A DNA stretch of 14,056 nucleotides, from the NCBI GenBank assembly GCA_031177795.1, contig JAPSKG010000029.1, positions 1 through 14,056 on the forward strand, read 5' to 3'. The notes under the pieces are model-generated. The model did no database searches and was not told the DNA's origin. It saw only the letters and a list, made by a program, of their open reading frames with translations. This document shows, in pieces, positions 1 to 6,709 of this stretch (its first letter is position 1; each line of letters starts with the position of its first letter). This stretch comes from Domibacillus sp. (GTDB lineage Bacteria; Bacillota; Bacilli; Bacillales; Domibacillaceae). The translations under genes and the position numbers were made by a program.

Positions 1-897
1 AATTTCGCTCCGCCCGGAGCCCATTAAGCCGGCAATGCCGAGTACTTCCCCTTTGCGCACCTGGAAATTCACGTGATGGAATTTTCCTTTTTTAGTCAGG
101 TTTTTCACTTCCAGCGCCACTTGCCCGGTAACTGTATCTTCTTTGTCAAACGCGTGAGAAAGCTCCCGGCCGACCATCATTTCAATCAAGCGCTCACGCG
201 GCATGTTGTCGATCGAGTCGGTCCCGACATACTGCCCGTCACGGAATACAGTCAGCGTATTGGCAATTTGCTTTAATTCTTCCATTTTGTGCGTAATGTA
301 AATGATGCCCACCTCTCTTTTTTGAAGAGAGCGGATAATGTCAAATAAATGCGCAACTTCTTTGTCTGTAATGGCGGATGTAGGTTCATCCATAATAATC
401 AGCTTAGAATCATAAGAAACCGCTTTCGCAATTTCGACCAGCTGCATTTTCGCTACTGTCAAATCCACCATCTTTGATTTTGGATTGATTGTGGTGATGT
501 TTAAACGTTCAAACAAGTCTTTTGTGTTTTTAACCAGCTGTTTTTGATTAACCAGGCCGGTTTTTCCGTAAGTTGGTTCACGCCCAAGAAAGATGTTTTC
601 AGCAACGGTCATTTCCGGCACCGGGTTCAGCTCCTGGTGAATCATCGAAATGCCTTTGTCCAGCGCTTCACTGACGTTGCTGATTTTTAGCTCTTGCCCG
701 TCAAAGACTATTTTCCCTGTGTCTGCCGTGTAAATGCCAATCAAAATTTTCATCAAGGTTGATTTGCCGGCACCATTTTCGCCCATTAGCGCGTGAACTT
801 CGCCTTTTTTCACATCTAGCTTAACATTTTGAAGCGCTTTTACACCCGGAAAGCTTTTGGAAATATCCGACATCTGTAAAATATATGGAGACGCCAT
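1..897 (-). CDS. Sugar ABC importer, MglA/RbsA-type double ATPase (partial, C-terminus off window)
   Basis: This is the cytoplasmic ATPase of a carbohydrate (CUT2-type) ABC importer. The 299 residues in the window are the N-terminal part of a protein that is normally about 500 residues long with two nucleotide-binding domains. Domain 1 has Walker A GENGAGKST at residues 39-47, a Q-loop near HQE 87-89, Walker B IIMDE ending at D170/E171, and a degenerate signature (LTVAKMQ, about 146-152) instead of LSGGQ. That degenerate signature, the following VEIAKA and the MVGRE motif (241-245) resemble MglA and inositol importers more than classical RbsA. Domain 2 begins near residue 260, and its Walker A is the atypical GLMGSGRSE (290-298), which is normal for this family. 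The ATG at 897 follows an AGAGGTG ribosome binding site. It lies 62 bp downstream of the binding-protein gene on the same strand, so the two are probably one operon with a permease beyond the window. Family assignment is firm; the substrate is not. Confidence 0.93.
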   Translation of the reverse strand, partial: MASPYILQMSDISKSFPGVKALQNVKLDVKKGEVHALMGENGAGKSTLMKILIGIYTADTGKIVFDGQELKISNVSEALDKGISMIHQELNPVPEMTVAENIFLGREPTYGKTGLVNQKQLVKNTKDLFERLNITTINPKSKMVDLTVAKMQLVEIAKAVSYDSKLIIMDEPTSAITDKEVAHLFDIIRSLQKREVGIIYITHKMEELKQIANTLTVFRDGQYVGTDSIDNMPRERLIEMMVGRELSHAFDKEDTVTGQVALEVKNLTKKGKFHHVNFQVRKGEVLGIAGLMGSGRSEI

Positions 898-929
898 GCT
901 TTTCACCTCTAATTTGATTTGTTGGAATC

Positions 930-950
930 CGGATGGCTAAAAGCCATCCG
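930..950 (-). other. Intercistronic stem-loop after the binding-protein gene
   Basis: CGGATGGCT and AGCCATCCG form a perfect 9-bp stem with a 3-nt loop, starting about 9 nt after the stop codon of the binding-protein gene. No T-run follows on the minus strand, so it is not a standard intrinsic terminator. In ABC operons such hairpins often protect the 3' end of the abundant binding-protein mRNA; that role is inferred here. Confidence 0.6.
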
Positions 951-959
951 AATCAAGTG

Positions 960-1916
960 TTACTGCCACTTTTTCACGTATGTTTCAACGTTTTCAGGTG
1001 TAATTAATTCAAATTCAATGAAATTCATTTTCTCTACTTCTTCACCTTGTGCTGCTTTAGCTGCAACTTCAAGACCTTTTGACCCTTGTCCAAAAGCATC
1101 CTGGAAAACAGACACTTTTAACTTGCCTGATTTTACGTATTCAAGAGCATCTGGTGTACCATCAATTCCGGCTACAACTACTTCTTCCAGTTTGCCTGCT
1201 GCTTCAAGCGCCATGATAGCACCAATGGCCATTTCATCGTTATTTGCAACAACCGCATCAATTTTCTCACCAGACTGCAACCAGTTTTCCATTAGTGTCA
1301 TGCCTTTTGCACGATCCCAGTCTGCATTTTTTTCTTTCACTAGTTTTAGACCCGGGTTTTCACCGATTACTTGCTTGTTTCCTTCAGTACGTTTGATTTC
1401 AGCTTCTTGTCCGGACTGGCCATTCATGATTGCAACATTTCCTTTGCCGCCAAGAAGTTTTGCTACTTCTTCCATTTGAATAATTCCTGAATCAATTGAG
1501 TTACCGCCTACAAATGCTGTTGCTTCTTCGATTCCCTCATACGTACGATTTACTACAACAATTGGAATGTCTGCTCCATTGGCCATATCAACAATTGTAC
1601 CTACTGATTCAGTATCCACCGGCACGATCGCAATTGCATCAACACCTTGTGAAATAAACGTTTCTACTTGTGACATTTGCTTTGCTGCATCGTTCATTGC
1701 ATCTACATAAATTCCTTCAATATTGCCCGCTTCTTTTTCATATGTTGTCATACCGTCCTGCAAGTAGCTAAGCCATTTATCGTCAAAATCTGGCAATGCA
1801 ATACCAATCTTCAATTTATCTTTTCCATCTTCGCCTTTCTCGCTTCCACCGCATCCCGCGAGCACTGTGGCAAATACCATCATCATAGCTAGCAACAACA
1901 ATAACTTTTTCTTCAT
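960..1916 (-). CDS. Sugar ABC importer substrate-binding lipoprotein (inositol/rhizopine/ribose-type)
   Basis: This is an extracellular lipid-anchored binding protein that delivers a sugar or polyol to its ABC importer. Of 318 residues, 1-21 form a lipoprotein signal peptide with lipobox LAGC and lipidated Cys22, followed by a charged linker. The rest is a type I periplasmic-binding fold: KIGIALP starts lobe 1, the QGVDAIAIVPVDTE stretch lies at its edge, and WDRAKGMTLMENWL, VVANNDEMAIGA and VAGIDGTPDAL lie in lobe 2. These last motifs resemble the rhizopine/inositol-binding subfamily most closely, and ribose or galactose binders less so. The ATG at 1916 follows a strong GGGGAGGA site. It is the first gene of the operon, with the ATPase downstream. 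An array of operator-like sites lies in its upstream region. The family is certain; the ligand is inferred only from motif resemblance. Confidence 0.93.
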   Translation of the reverse strand: MKKKLLLLLAMMMVFATVLAGCGGSEKGEDGKDKLKIGIALPDFDDKWLSYLQDGMTTYEKEAGNIEGIYVDAMNDAAKQMSQVETFISQGVDAIAIVPVDTESVGTIVDMANGADIPIVVVNRTYEGIEEATAFVGGNSIDSGIIQMEEVAKLLGGKGNVAIMNGQSGQEAEIKRTEGNKQVIGENPGLKLVKEKNADWDRAKGMTLMENWLQSGEKIDAVVANNDEMAIGAIMALEAAGKLEEVVVAGIDGTPDALEYVKSGKLKVSVFQDAFGQGSKGLEVAAKAAQGEEVEKMNFIEFELITPENVETYVKKWQ

Positions 1917-1958
1917 CCCTTTGTCCTCCCCTGATTGTTAATTATGCAAAAGCAGTAA

Positions 1959-1972
1959 GGTAACCGCTTTCG
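1959..1972. promoter_or_regulatory. cre/LacI-family operator-like site 1
   Basis: GGTAACCGCTTTCG matches the CcpA consensus TGWAANCGNTNWCA at 12 of 14 positions. It lies in the transcribed leader, about 45 bp before the binding-protein start codon. It is the most start-proximal of four AANCGNTT sites. Confidence 0.5.
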
Positions 1973-2030
1973 TAAACAACATTGTTTTATGTAGCTGGTT
2001 TTATAACTGGCCGATCATCTTTTAAACTGA

Positions 2031-2044
2031 AGAAACCGCTTTTA
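2031..2044. promoter_or_regulatory. cre/LacI-family operator-like site 2
   Basis: AGAAACCGCTTTTA matches TGWAANCGNTNWCA at 12 of 14 positions. Its centre is 72 bp from that of site 1. It lies within the leader of the sugar importer operon. Confidence 0.5.
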
Positions 2045-2086
2045 ATAGTAGTTGTTTTTCAGCATATAAGATACCTCCGTTTTTTT

Positions 2087-2100
2087 GTTAAGCGCTTACC
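2087..2100. promoter_or_regulatory. LacI-family operator-like site 3
   Basis: GTTAAGCGCTTACC contains the perfect palindrome TAAGCGCTTA at 2089-2098, the typical half-site arrangement of LacI-family regulators including CcpA. It matches the cre consensus at 11 of 14 positions. Its centre is 34 bp from that of site 4, about three helical turns. Confidence 0.6.
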
Positions 2101-2120
2101 TTTCTGAATTTTCTTTACTA

Positions 2121-2134
2121 AGAAAGCGCTTAAC
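2121..2134. promoter_or_regulatory. LacI-family operator-like site 4, over the predicted transcription start
   Basis: AGAAAGCGCTTAAC carries the AAGCGCTT core and begins 3 bp downstream of the predicted -10 of the sugar operon. It therefore covers the expected start of transcription, a classical repressor position. The regulator itself is not in the window. Confidence 0.6.
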
Positions 2135-2137
2135 TAG

Positions 2138-2166
2138 ATAATAAACGATGTTTTTATTGAGAGCAA
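2138..2166 (-). promoter_or_regulatory. Predicted sigma-A promoter of the sugar importer operon
   Basis: Read on the minus strand, TTGCTC (2166-2161) and TATTAT (2143-2138) are separated by exactly 17 bp. The resulting leader would be about 210-220 nt long and would include all four operator-like sites. This is sequence inference only. Confidence 0.6.
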
Positions 2167-2227
2167 GAAAAATTTTAAGAAAATGCAAATTTTATACATG
2201 TGAAAAAAAACACATAAATTTAGTTGT

Positions 2228-2266
2228 TTGACATTCATCTGACATAAATCTTAAGTAAAATAAAAT
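2228..2266 (+). promoter_or_regulatory. Promoter region with 11-bp direct repeats (possible response-regulator box)
   Basis: TGACATTCATC (2229-2239) is followed without a gap by TGACATAAATC (2240-2250), 9 of 11 identical, and then by a weaker TTAAGTAAAAT (2251-2261). Hexamers repeated every 11 bp (TTGACA-N5-CTGACA) are the usual layout of OmpR/PhoP-type regulator boxes. CTGACA (2239-2244) could also be the -35, with TAAAAT (2261-2266) as -10 at a 16-bp spacing. The gene controlled is the secreted protein starting at 2310. An OmpR-type regulator is encoded just downstream, but a link is inferred. Confidence 0.5.
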
Positions 2267-2309
2267 TAATCAATGAACAAAGGCGTTTAGTTATTCAGGA
2301 GGATTGATT

Positions 2310-2768
2310 ATGAAGAAGAAAACAATGTCATACATGATGACCGGCGCGCTGTCGATTACGATTTTAAGCGGTGTTTCCTCTTCTCCAGCCGAAGCCGCTT
2401 CTCCACAATTTATTAGAGAACAGGCCACAGCTTCTATCTCACGTACGAAAACAAAAAATTTCGCTGACGTAGTTGCAGAACAAGCAGCCGCACTCGGTGT
2501 TTCAATTAATGGAGACAGCCTGGAGACAGCAGCAAGAAAAGTGCGGCTTGCAAAACTAAACAAGCAAGCTGCAGCCCTTGGCATCGAAACAGCTGACCAG
2601 GACGAAAAAACCCTGCGTCTTTATGTGAAAAAGGCACATGAAATAAATGTATATAATTTGGCTGATTATTATGGTGTGGAAACAGAAGGAAGACGACTAA
2701 AAGATATCATTGCTGACATTGCTGCTATTTCTCCGGAATCAGCGGCACAGTTAACTGGATTTTATTAA
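2310..2768 (+). CDS. Small secreted protein with three internal repeats, function unknown
   Basis: I do not recognise this 152-residue protein. A positively charged N-terminus and hydrophobic core (residues 1-25) end in PAEA followed by AS, a standard signal peptidase I site near residue 29, so it is probably exported without a lipid anchor. The mature part is helical and contains three units of about 30 residues sharing the pattern AaaLGI-x(5-9)-l-x(6)-V/I: ALGVSINGDSL, ALGIETADQDEKTL and YYGVETEGRRL. The pattern loosely resembles SAP/HeH-like helix-extended-helix repeats, but this is only a visual likeness. The start at ATG 2310 is chosen because AGGAGG (2297-2302) sits 7 nt before it; an in-frame TTG at 2304 would lie only 1 nt from that site. 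It is followed by its own terminator and then by a two-component system. Confidence 0.85.
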   Translation: MKKKTMSYMMTGALSITILSGVSSSPAEAASPQFIREQATASISRTKTKNFADVVAEQAAALGVSINGDSLETAARKVRLAKLNKQAAALGIETADQDEKTLRLYVKKAHEINVYNLADYYGVETEGRRLKDIIADIAAISPESAAQLTGFY

Positions 2769-2793
2769 ACCGGCCTTTCAAGGCCGGTTTTTT
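2768..2793 (+). terminator. Intrinsic terminator after the secreted-protein gene
   Basis: AACCGGCCTT and AAGGCCGGTT form a 10-bp palindromic stem overlapping the last base of the stop codon, followed by a run of T (2788-2793). It separates the secreted-protein gene from the two-component genes. Confidence 0.9.
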
Positions 2794-2821
2794 GTCGATT
2801 AACAAAGACCCGTTATATAAT
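2792..2821 (+). promoter_or_regulatory. Predicted sigma-A promoter of the two-component genes
   Basis: TTGTCG (2792-2797) is followed after 18 bp by a perfect TATAAT (2816-2821). The leader to the ATG at 2844 would be only about 16 nt. The -35 overlaps the T-run of the preceding terminator. Confidence 0.55.
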
Positions 2822-2843
2822 AATTTGAAAACGAGGTGGTTAT

Positions 2844-3527
2844 ATGCAGACTATTTTAGTTGCAGAAGATGAACCTGCCATCAGCCAGGTGCTAAAAGTT
2901 TATTTAGCAAAAGCAGGCTTTCATGTGATACAAGCTTTTAACGGTTCAGAAGCAATTGAAAAATTTGGTTCATCACATCCAGCGCTTGTTCTTTTAGATG
3001 TGATGATGCCAGAAAAAGATGGCTGGGCTGTTTTAAAAAACATTCGTGCCGTGAGCAGCTGTCCTGTTATTATGCTAACGGCACTTAATGATATTAATTA
3101 CCGGCTCGCCGGTTTAAATGGCGGAGCCGATGACTATATTTCCAAACCTTTTATAGCAGATGAAGTTGTTGCGCGTGTCCGGGCCGTCTTACGCCGTTCA
3201 GAAAAAGCAAAACCAGCTGAAAAAATTCAACATTACGGCAGTTTATCAATTGATTTTAAAGCGCACCGGGTTTTTCTCAGCGGCAATGAAATTCATTTAA
3301 CACCGCGCGATTTATCTTTGCTGCTGTTTCTTGCTTCTTCACCAAACCGGACGTTTTCAAGAGAGCATTTGCTTGATGAAGTGTGGGGACATGACTATGA
3401 CGGAAGTGACCGGGCTGTTGATTTGTCCGTAAAGCGCATACGCCAAGCGCTTGCTTCATGGCCGTCATCTGAAGGGGAAATTAAAACATTGCGCGGTCTG
3501 GGATATCAATTTGTTACGGAAAGATAA
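2844..3527 (+). CDS. OmpR/PhoB-family response regulator
   Basis: This is a DNA-binding response regulator of 227 residues, the usual length of the family. The receiver domain (about 1-115) has acidic pocket residues E8/D9, phosphoacceptor D52 in LLDVMMPEKDG, T79 in MLTA, and K101 in YISKPF. The C-terminal winged helix (about 128-227) has the typical LTPRDLSLLLFLASSP, FSREHLLDEVWG and VDLSVKRIRQAL segments and ends in the hairpin RGLGYQF. It is translated from a GAGGTGG site. The kinase gene overlaps its 3' end, so the pair is cotranscribed and probably cognate. The regulon is unknown; the repeat-carrying promoter of the upstream secreted protein is one candidate. The receiver begins VAEDEP where the usual sequence has DDE, a tolerated change. 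Confidence 0.96.
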   Translation: MQTILVAEDEPAISQVLKVYLAKAGFHVIQAFNGSEAIEKFGSSHPALVLLDVMMPEKDGWAVLKNIRAVSSCPVIMLTALNDINYRLAGLNGGADDYISKPFIADEVVARVRAVLRRSEKAKPAEKIQHYGSLSIDFKAHRVFLSGNEIHLTPRDLSLLLFLASSPNRTFSREHLLDEVWGHDYDGSDRAVDLSVKRIRQALASWPSSEGEIKTLRGLGYQFVTER

Positions 3528-4950
3528 ATCACGCCGCATTTCGCTTTTACGCTACTGGACAACACGCTATGCCATAACGCTTGCAGCCGGGCTGCTTGTT
3601 CTTGCTATGCTTTCGGTTATTTGGATACGTCATACAGCGCTGGAAAACCGCCTTGATGTCTCTGAATTTTTAGCGGCAGAACTGGCAGGGCGCATCGCTG
3701 GAAGCCATCAGGGCGATGATGAAGAAGATAATGCCCATCTTTCGGACGATATGGTAGATGTGCGTGACGAATTGATAAAGATGGAGTCCCCTCCTTCAAT
3801 CTTTATTACTGATGTAAACGGCTTTATTTTATCCGCAGGAAACCAGAATTTATATGCAGAAAAATCATTTCCTGCTGCCGTCTTAAAAAAGAAAAATGCC
3901 GTCCAGACATTTCGAGCCGTTGATGAAAGCAATAAGCTTATTTATTTAATTAAAAAACCCATTCAAGTGCACGGAGTAACATTTGGCTGGGTCGTCATGC
4001 TGCAGCCGGAAGACGACTTTGCTAACCTCAACGATGAGTACCGCTTGCTTGCTTTGCTTATACTGGGCAGTGGCATTTTGGGCTGGGCCGCCATTTACAT
4101 TTTGTCTCACCGGCTTGCCCGCCCAATTAGCGCCGCCGCTGCTGCTGCTAAAGAAATTCGCAATGGCAATTACAGTGTTTCGCTTATGCCGCTGGAAGCA
4201 AAAGAACAGGAAGTGTATGATCTTGTTACTTCTTTTAATGATATGGCTGTGCGCTTAAAACAACTTGAATCAATGCGTGCCGAGCTGCTTGCGGGCGTAA
4301 CGCATGAATTAAAAACACCCGTAACCTCGATCAGCGGCTTGCTGCAAGCAGTAAAAGACGATGTAGTGATGGGAGATGAAGCAAAAGAATTCCTCGCTAT
4401 TTCGTTAAATGAAACCGAACGGATGCAAACAATGATTAATGATTTGCTTGAATTTAATACATTTGCAGCTGATGCACTTCCTGTATCGACAGCTCCGCAT
4501 GAGCTCAATGCTTTAACTCGCGATGCTGTTCATGAATGGAATGTTGCCCGCAACATAAAACACATTCCCATCCATGTAAAAGTCCATAACGAAAAATTGG
4601 CTGTGTTAACGGATCCGCTCCGCTTTCGTCAAATTATGGTGAACTTATTAAATAATGCAGCCCACGCAATAGAAAATCCTGGTCAAATGACGGTGACCGT
4701 TTTAGATGGTGACGACGGATATGCGTTTATTGATGTTTCCGATACAGGAATTGGAATTCCTGATTCAGAAAAAGCGCTTGTTTTTGAACGATTTTACCGC
4801 GGTGAAAATAAAAAATACAAAGTACGCGGATTAGGCCTTGGCCTTCCATTTAGCCAGCTGCTGGCTAAAGCAATGGACGGCGACCTTGAATTAAAAGAAA
4901 CCTCTCCATCTGGAACCACCTTTACACTGAAAGTGAAAAAACAGGACTGA
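3511..4950 (+). CDS. Membrane sensor histidine kinase
   Basis: This is a sensor kinase of 479 residues if read from the TTG at 3511. Transmembrane helices lie at about residues 20-39 and 179-198. The extracytoplasmic sensor of about 138 residues between them has a PAS/Cache-like pattern (PSIFITDVNGFILSAG). A HAMP segment follows, then the phosphoacceptor H265 in LAGVTHELKTP. The ATPase domain has the N-box NLLNNAAHAI (378-387), the G1 box DTGIGIP (411-417), an F-box FERFYR, and the G2 box GLGLGLPF (from 440). All catalytic boxes are intact. The start is uncertain: TTG 3511 overlaps the regulator by 17 bp and has only a weak TCTGGGA upstream, while another in-frame TTG lies at 3451 and no ATG exists before the first helix. 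It pairs with the preceding regulator. The stimulus is unknown. Confidence 0.94.
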   Translation: MLRKDKSRRISLLRYWTTRYAITLAAGLLVLAMLSVIWIRHTALENRLDVSEFLAAELAGRIAGSHQGDDEEDNAHLSDDMVDVRDELIKMESPPSIFITDVNGFILSAGNQNLYAEKSFPAAVLKKKNAVQTFRAVDESNKLIYLIKKPIQVHGVTFGWVVMLQPEDDFANLNDEYRLLALLILGSGILGWAAIYILSHRLARPISAAAAAAKEIRNGNYSVSLMPLEAKEQEVYDLVTSFNDMAVRLKQLESMRAELLAGVTHELKTPVTSISGLLQAVKDDVVMGDEAKEFLAISLNETERMQTMINDLLEFNTFAADALPVSTAPHELNALTRDAVHEWNVARNIKHIPIHVKVHNEKLAVLTDPLRFRQIMVNLLNNAAHAIENPGQMTVTVLDGDDGYAFIDVSDTGIGIPDSEKALVFERFYRGENKKYKVRGLGLGLPFSQLLAKAMDGDLELKETSPSGTTFTLKVKKQD

Positions 4951-4975
4951 TGCGCATGCATCAGTCCTGTTTTTA
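4941..4975. terminator. Bidirectional terminator between the kinase and the siderophore-binding gene
   Basis: ACAGGACTGATGC and GCATCAGTCCTGT form a perfect 13-bp stem with a GCAT loop. TTTTATTTT follows on the plus strand and an A-rich tract precedes it, giving T residues on the minus strand. The stem includes the kinase stop codon (4948-4950), and its T-run overlaps the stop codon of the convergent gene (4973-4975), so it can end both transcripts. Confidence 0.9.
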
Positions 4976-5932
4976 TTTTGTTATTCCTTTTTCAACTTCT
5001 TCTGCTTGTGCAAGCACAGACTGCAGCCCGCCGCCCGATAAATACCAGACATTAGGATCAAGGTAAATAACATGGTCGTTTTTCACCGCTTTTGTGTTTT
5101 TCACAAGATCATTTTCAACCACTTGCTTTACAGATGGTTCACCGCCTGTTGCAACTGCTCCACGGTCCACAACAAATAAATAGTCCGGGTTGGTTTCTAC
5201 AAGATATTCAAACGAAACACTTTGTCCGTGTGTAGATACTTCAATGTTTTTGTCGGCTGGCTTTACACCAAACACATCATGAATAATACCGAAGCGTGAA
5301 GCGGAGCCATAAGCACTGATTTTACCTTCATTCGCCAAAATGATCAGCCCATTTTCTTTCATACTCGAGGCTTTTTCATGAAGAGCCGCTATTTTGTCGT
5401 CAATCTCCGTTAATTTTTCTTTGACTTCTGCTTCTTTGGCAAAAATCTGACCGATTGTTTCTGCATTTTTCTTAAACGATTTTATGTAATTGGAAGCATC
5501 CGTTGCCAGATAAACGGTTGGCGCAATCTCAGCAAACTGCTCATATAAATCCATTTGACGGCCGGAAATAATAATTAAATCCGGTGCCAGTTCATTGATT
5601 TTTTCAAAATCCGGTTCTTTTATACCGCCTGTATTCACATATTTTTCGGCTTCAAATTTTGATAAGTAATCAGGTATTCCTTCTTTTGGAAGTCCAGCGG
5701 GTTCAACTCCAAGTTCTGCCATCGTGTCTAGCGAACCAAAATCGAAAACAACAACTTTTTCAGGATTAACAGCCACCGTTGTTTCGCCGAGTTCATGTGA
5801 AATGGTTATTTCTTTTGGCTTATCATTTTCTTTTGTTAAGTTTGTGCTTTCTTCTTTCGACGTTGATGAACTGCAGGCTGCAGCAAAAACTGTGATTAAT
5901 GCCATTACAGCAAATAATATATACTTTTTCAT
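4973..5932 (-). CDS. yclQ: Petrobactin-type siderophore-binding lipoprotein (YclQ/FatB/CeuE family)
   Basis: This is an extracellular lipoprotein that binds an iron-siderophore complex, most likely a catecholate of the petrobactin type, and hands it to the membrane permease. Of 319 residues, the signal peptide ends in FAAAC with lipidated Cys20. A type III binding fold follows. KVVVFDFGSLDTMAELGV is the usual opening, KINELAPDLIIISGRQ ends the first lobe, and FLFVVDRG-like YLFVVDRGAVATGGEPS with the C-terminal DPNVWYLSGGGLQS is typical of FatB/CeuE/YclQ. It is the last gene of a four-gene operon, 18 bp after the ATPase gene, with its AAAGGAG site next to the ATPase stop codon. Its length and position match B. 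subtilis yclQ. Iron control is expected from the Fur-like box before the operon. Ligand identity is inferred from family and synteny. Confidence 0.93.
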   Translation of the reverse strand: MKKYILFAVMALITVFAAACSSSTSKEESTNLTKENDKPKEITISHELGETTVAVNPEKVVVFDFGSLDTMAELGVEPAGLPKEGIPDYLSKFEAEKYVNTGGIKEPDFEKINELAPDLIIISGRQMDLYEQFAEIAPTVYLATDASNYIKSFKKNAETIGQIFAKEAEVKEKLTEIDDKIAALHEKASSMKENGLIILANEGKISAYGSASRFGIIHDVFGVKPADKNIEVSTHGQSVSFEYLVETNPDYLFVVDRGAVATGGEPSVKQVVENDLVKNTKAVKNDHVIYLDPNVWYLSGGGLQSVLAQAEEVEKGITK

Positions 5933-5950
5933 ATAATGATTTCTCCTTTA

Positions 5951-6709
5951 TTAACTGAAATACACGCAAATTTTTTGATTGTTAATTTCTTGAATTGACA
6001 TATCCATTCCGTAAATTTGTTTTAATGTTAGACTTGTGATAATTTCGTTTACTGTGCCTTGCGCTTCAATTTTTCCATCTTTTAAAGCAACAATGTAATC
6101 CGAGTAAACAGAAGCAAAATTAATATCATGAATTACGATCAGCACCGTTTTGCCAAGTTCATCCGCCAGCCGCCGCAGCACTTTCATAATTTGTACGGAA
6201 TGCTTCATATCAAGGTTGTTTAGCGGCTCATCCAACAAGATATATTCGGTGTCCTGTGCAAGGGTCATGGCAATAAACGCACGCTGTCTCTGGCCGCCGG
6301 ATAACTGGTCTAAATAATTATTTTGCAAGTCTTCCAGCTCCATGTAACGGATTGCTTCTTCAATATGCTTATGGTCTTCTTTCGTCAGCTTGCCCTGCGA
6401 ATAAGGAAAGCGCCCAAAGGCAACTAAATCCCGGATGGAGAGGCGGAGACTTAATTGGTTAGATTGCTTTAAAATAGCTATTTTTTGAGCTAAATCACGG
6501 CTTTTTGTTTCATTTATTTTTTGCCCATCGATTAACACTTCCCCCGTGTCGGCACTTATAAGGCGACTGATAATGGAAAGAAGCGTACTTTTCCCGGCAC
6601 CATTCGGACCGATAAACGATGTTATTTTTCCTTTTTGAATGTTGACCGACACATCATCTACTACTGCTTTTAATCCGTATAGTTTTGAAACGGAATTTAC
6701 TTCTACCAT
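5951..6709 (-). CDS. yclP: Iron-siderophore ABC importer ATPase
   Basis: This is the cytoplasmic ATPase (252 residues, as in B. subtilis YclP) that powers siderophore import through the two upstream permease subunits. Walker A is GPNGAGKST (34-42), the Q-loop has Q82, the signature is LSGGQRQRA (136-144), Walker B is YILLDEP with D160/E161, the D-loop is NNLD, and the switch histidine is H194 in VIHDINFA. Everything needed for ATP hydrolysis is present. Its ATG overlaps the stop codon of the preceding permease gene by one base (TGATG), implying coupled translation, and an AAAGGAGAA site lies inside the 3' end of that gene. Confidence 0.95.
   Translation of the reverse strand: MVEVNSVSKLYGLKAVVDDVSVNIQKGKITSFIGPNGAGKSTLLSIISRLISADTGEVLIDGQKINETKSRDLAQKIAILKQSNQLSLRLSIRDLVAFGRFPYSQGKLTKEDHKHIEEAIRYMELEDLQNNYLDQLSGGQRQRAFIAMTLAQDTEYILLDEPLNNLDMKHSVQIMKVLRRLADELGKTVLIVIHDINFASVYSDYIVALKDGKIEAQGTVNEIITSLTLKQIYGMDMSIQEINNQKICVYFS

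Noticed and set aside
919..1479. 186-codon open frame on the plus strand
   Set aside because: It is antisense to the binding-protein gene, has no ribosome binding site, and has a Ser/Pro/Phe-rich composition typical of a reverse-frame shadow.
2304..2309. TTG at 2304 as start of the secreted protein
   Set aside because: It lies only 1 nt after AGGAGG; ATG 2310 has the proper 7-nt spacing and gives a normal signal peptide.
3451..3510. Upstream TTG extension of the sensor kinase
   Set aside because: It would overlap the regulator gene by 77 bp and adds a non-conserved leader without a ribosome binding site; TTG 3511 is more likely, although not proven.
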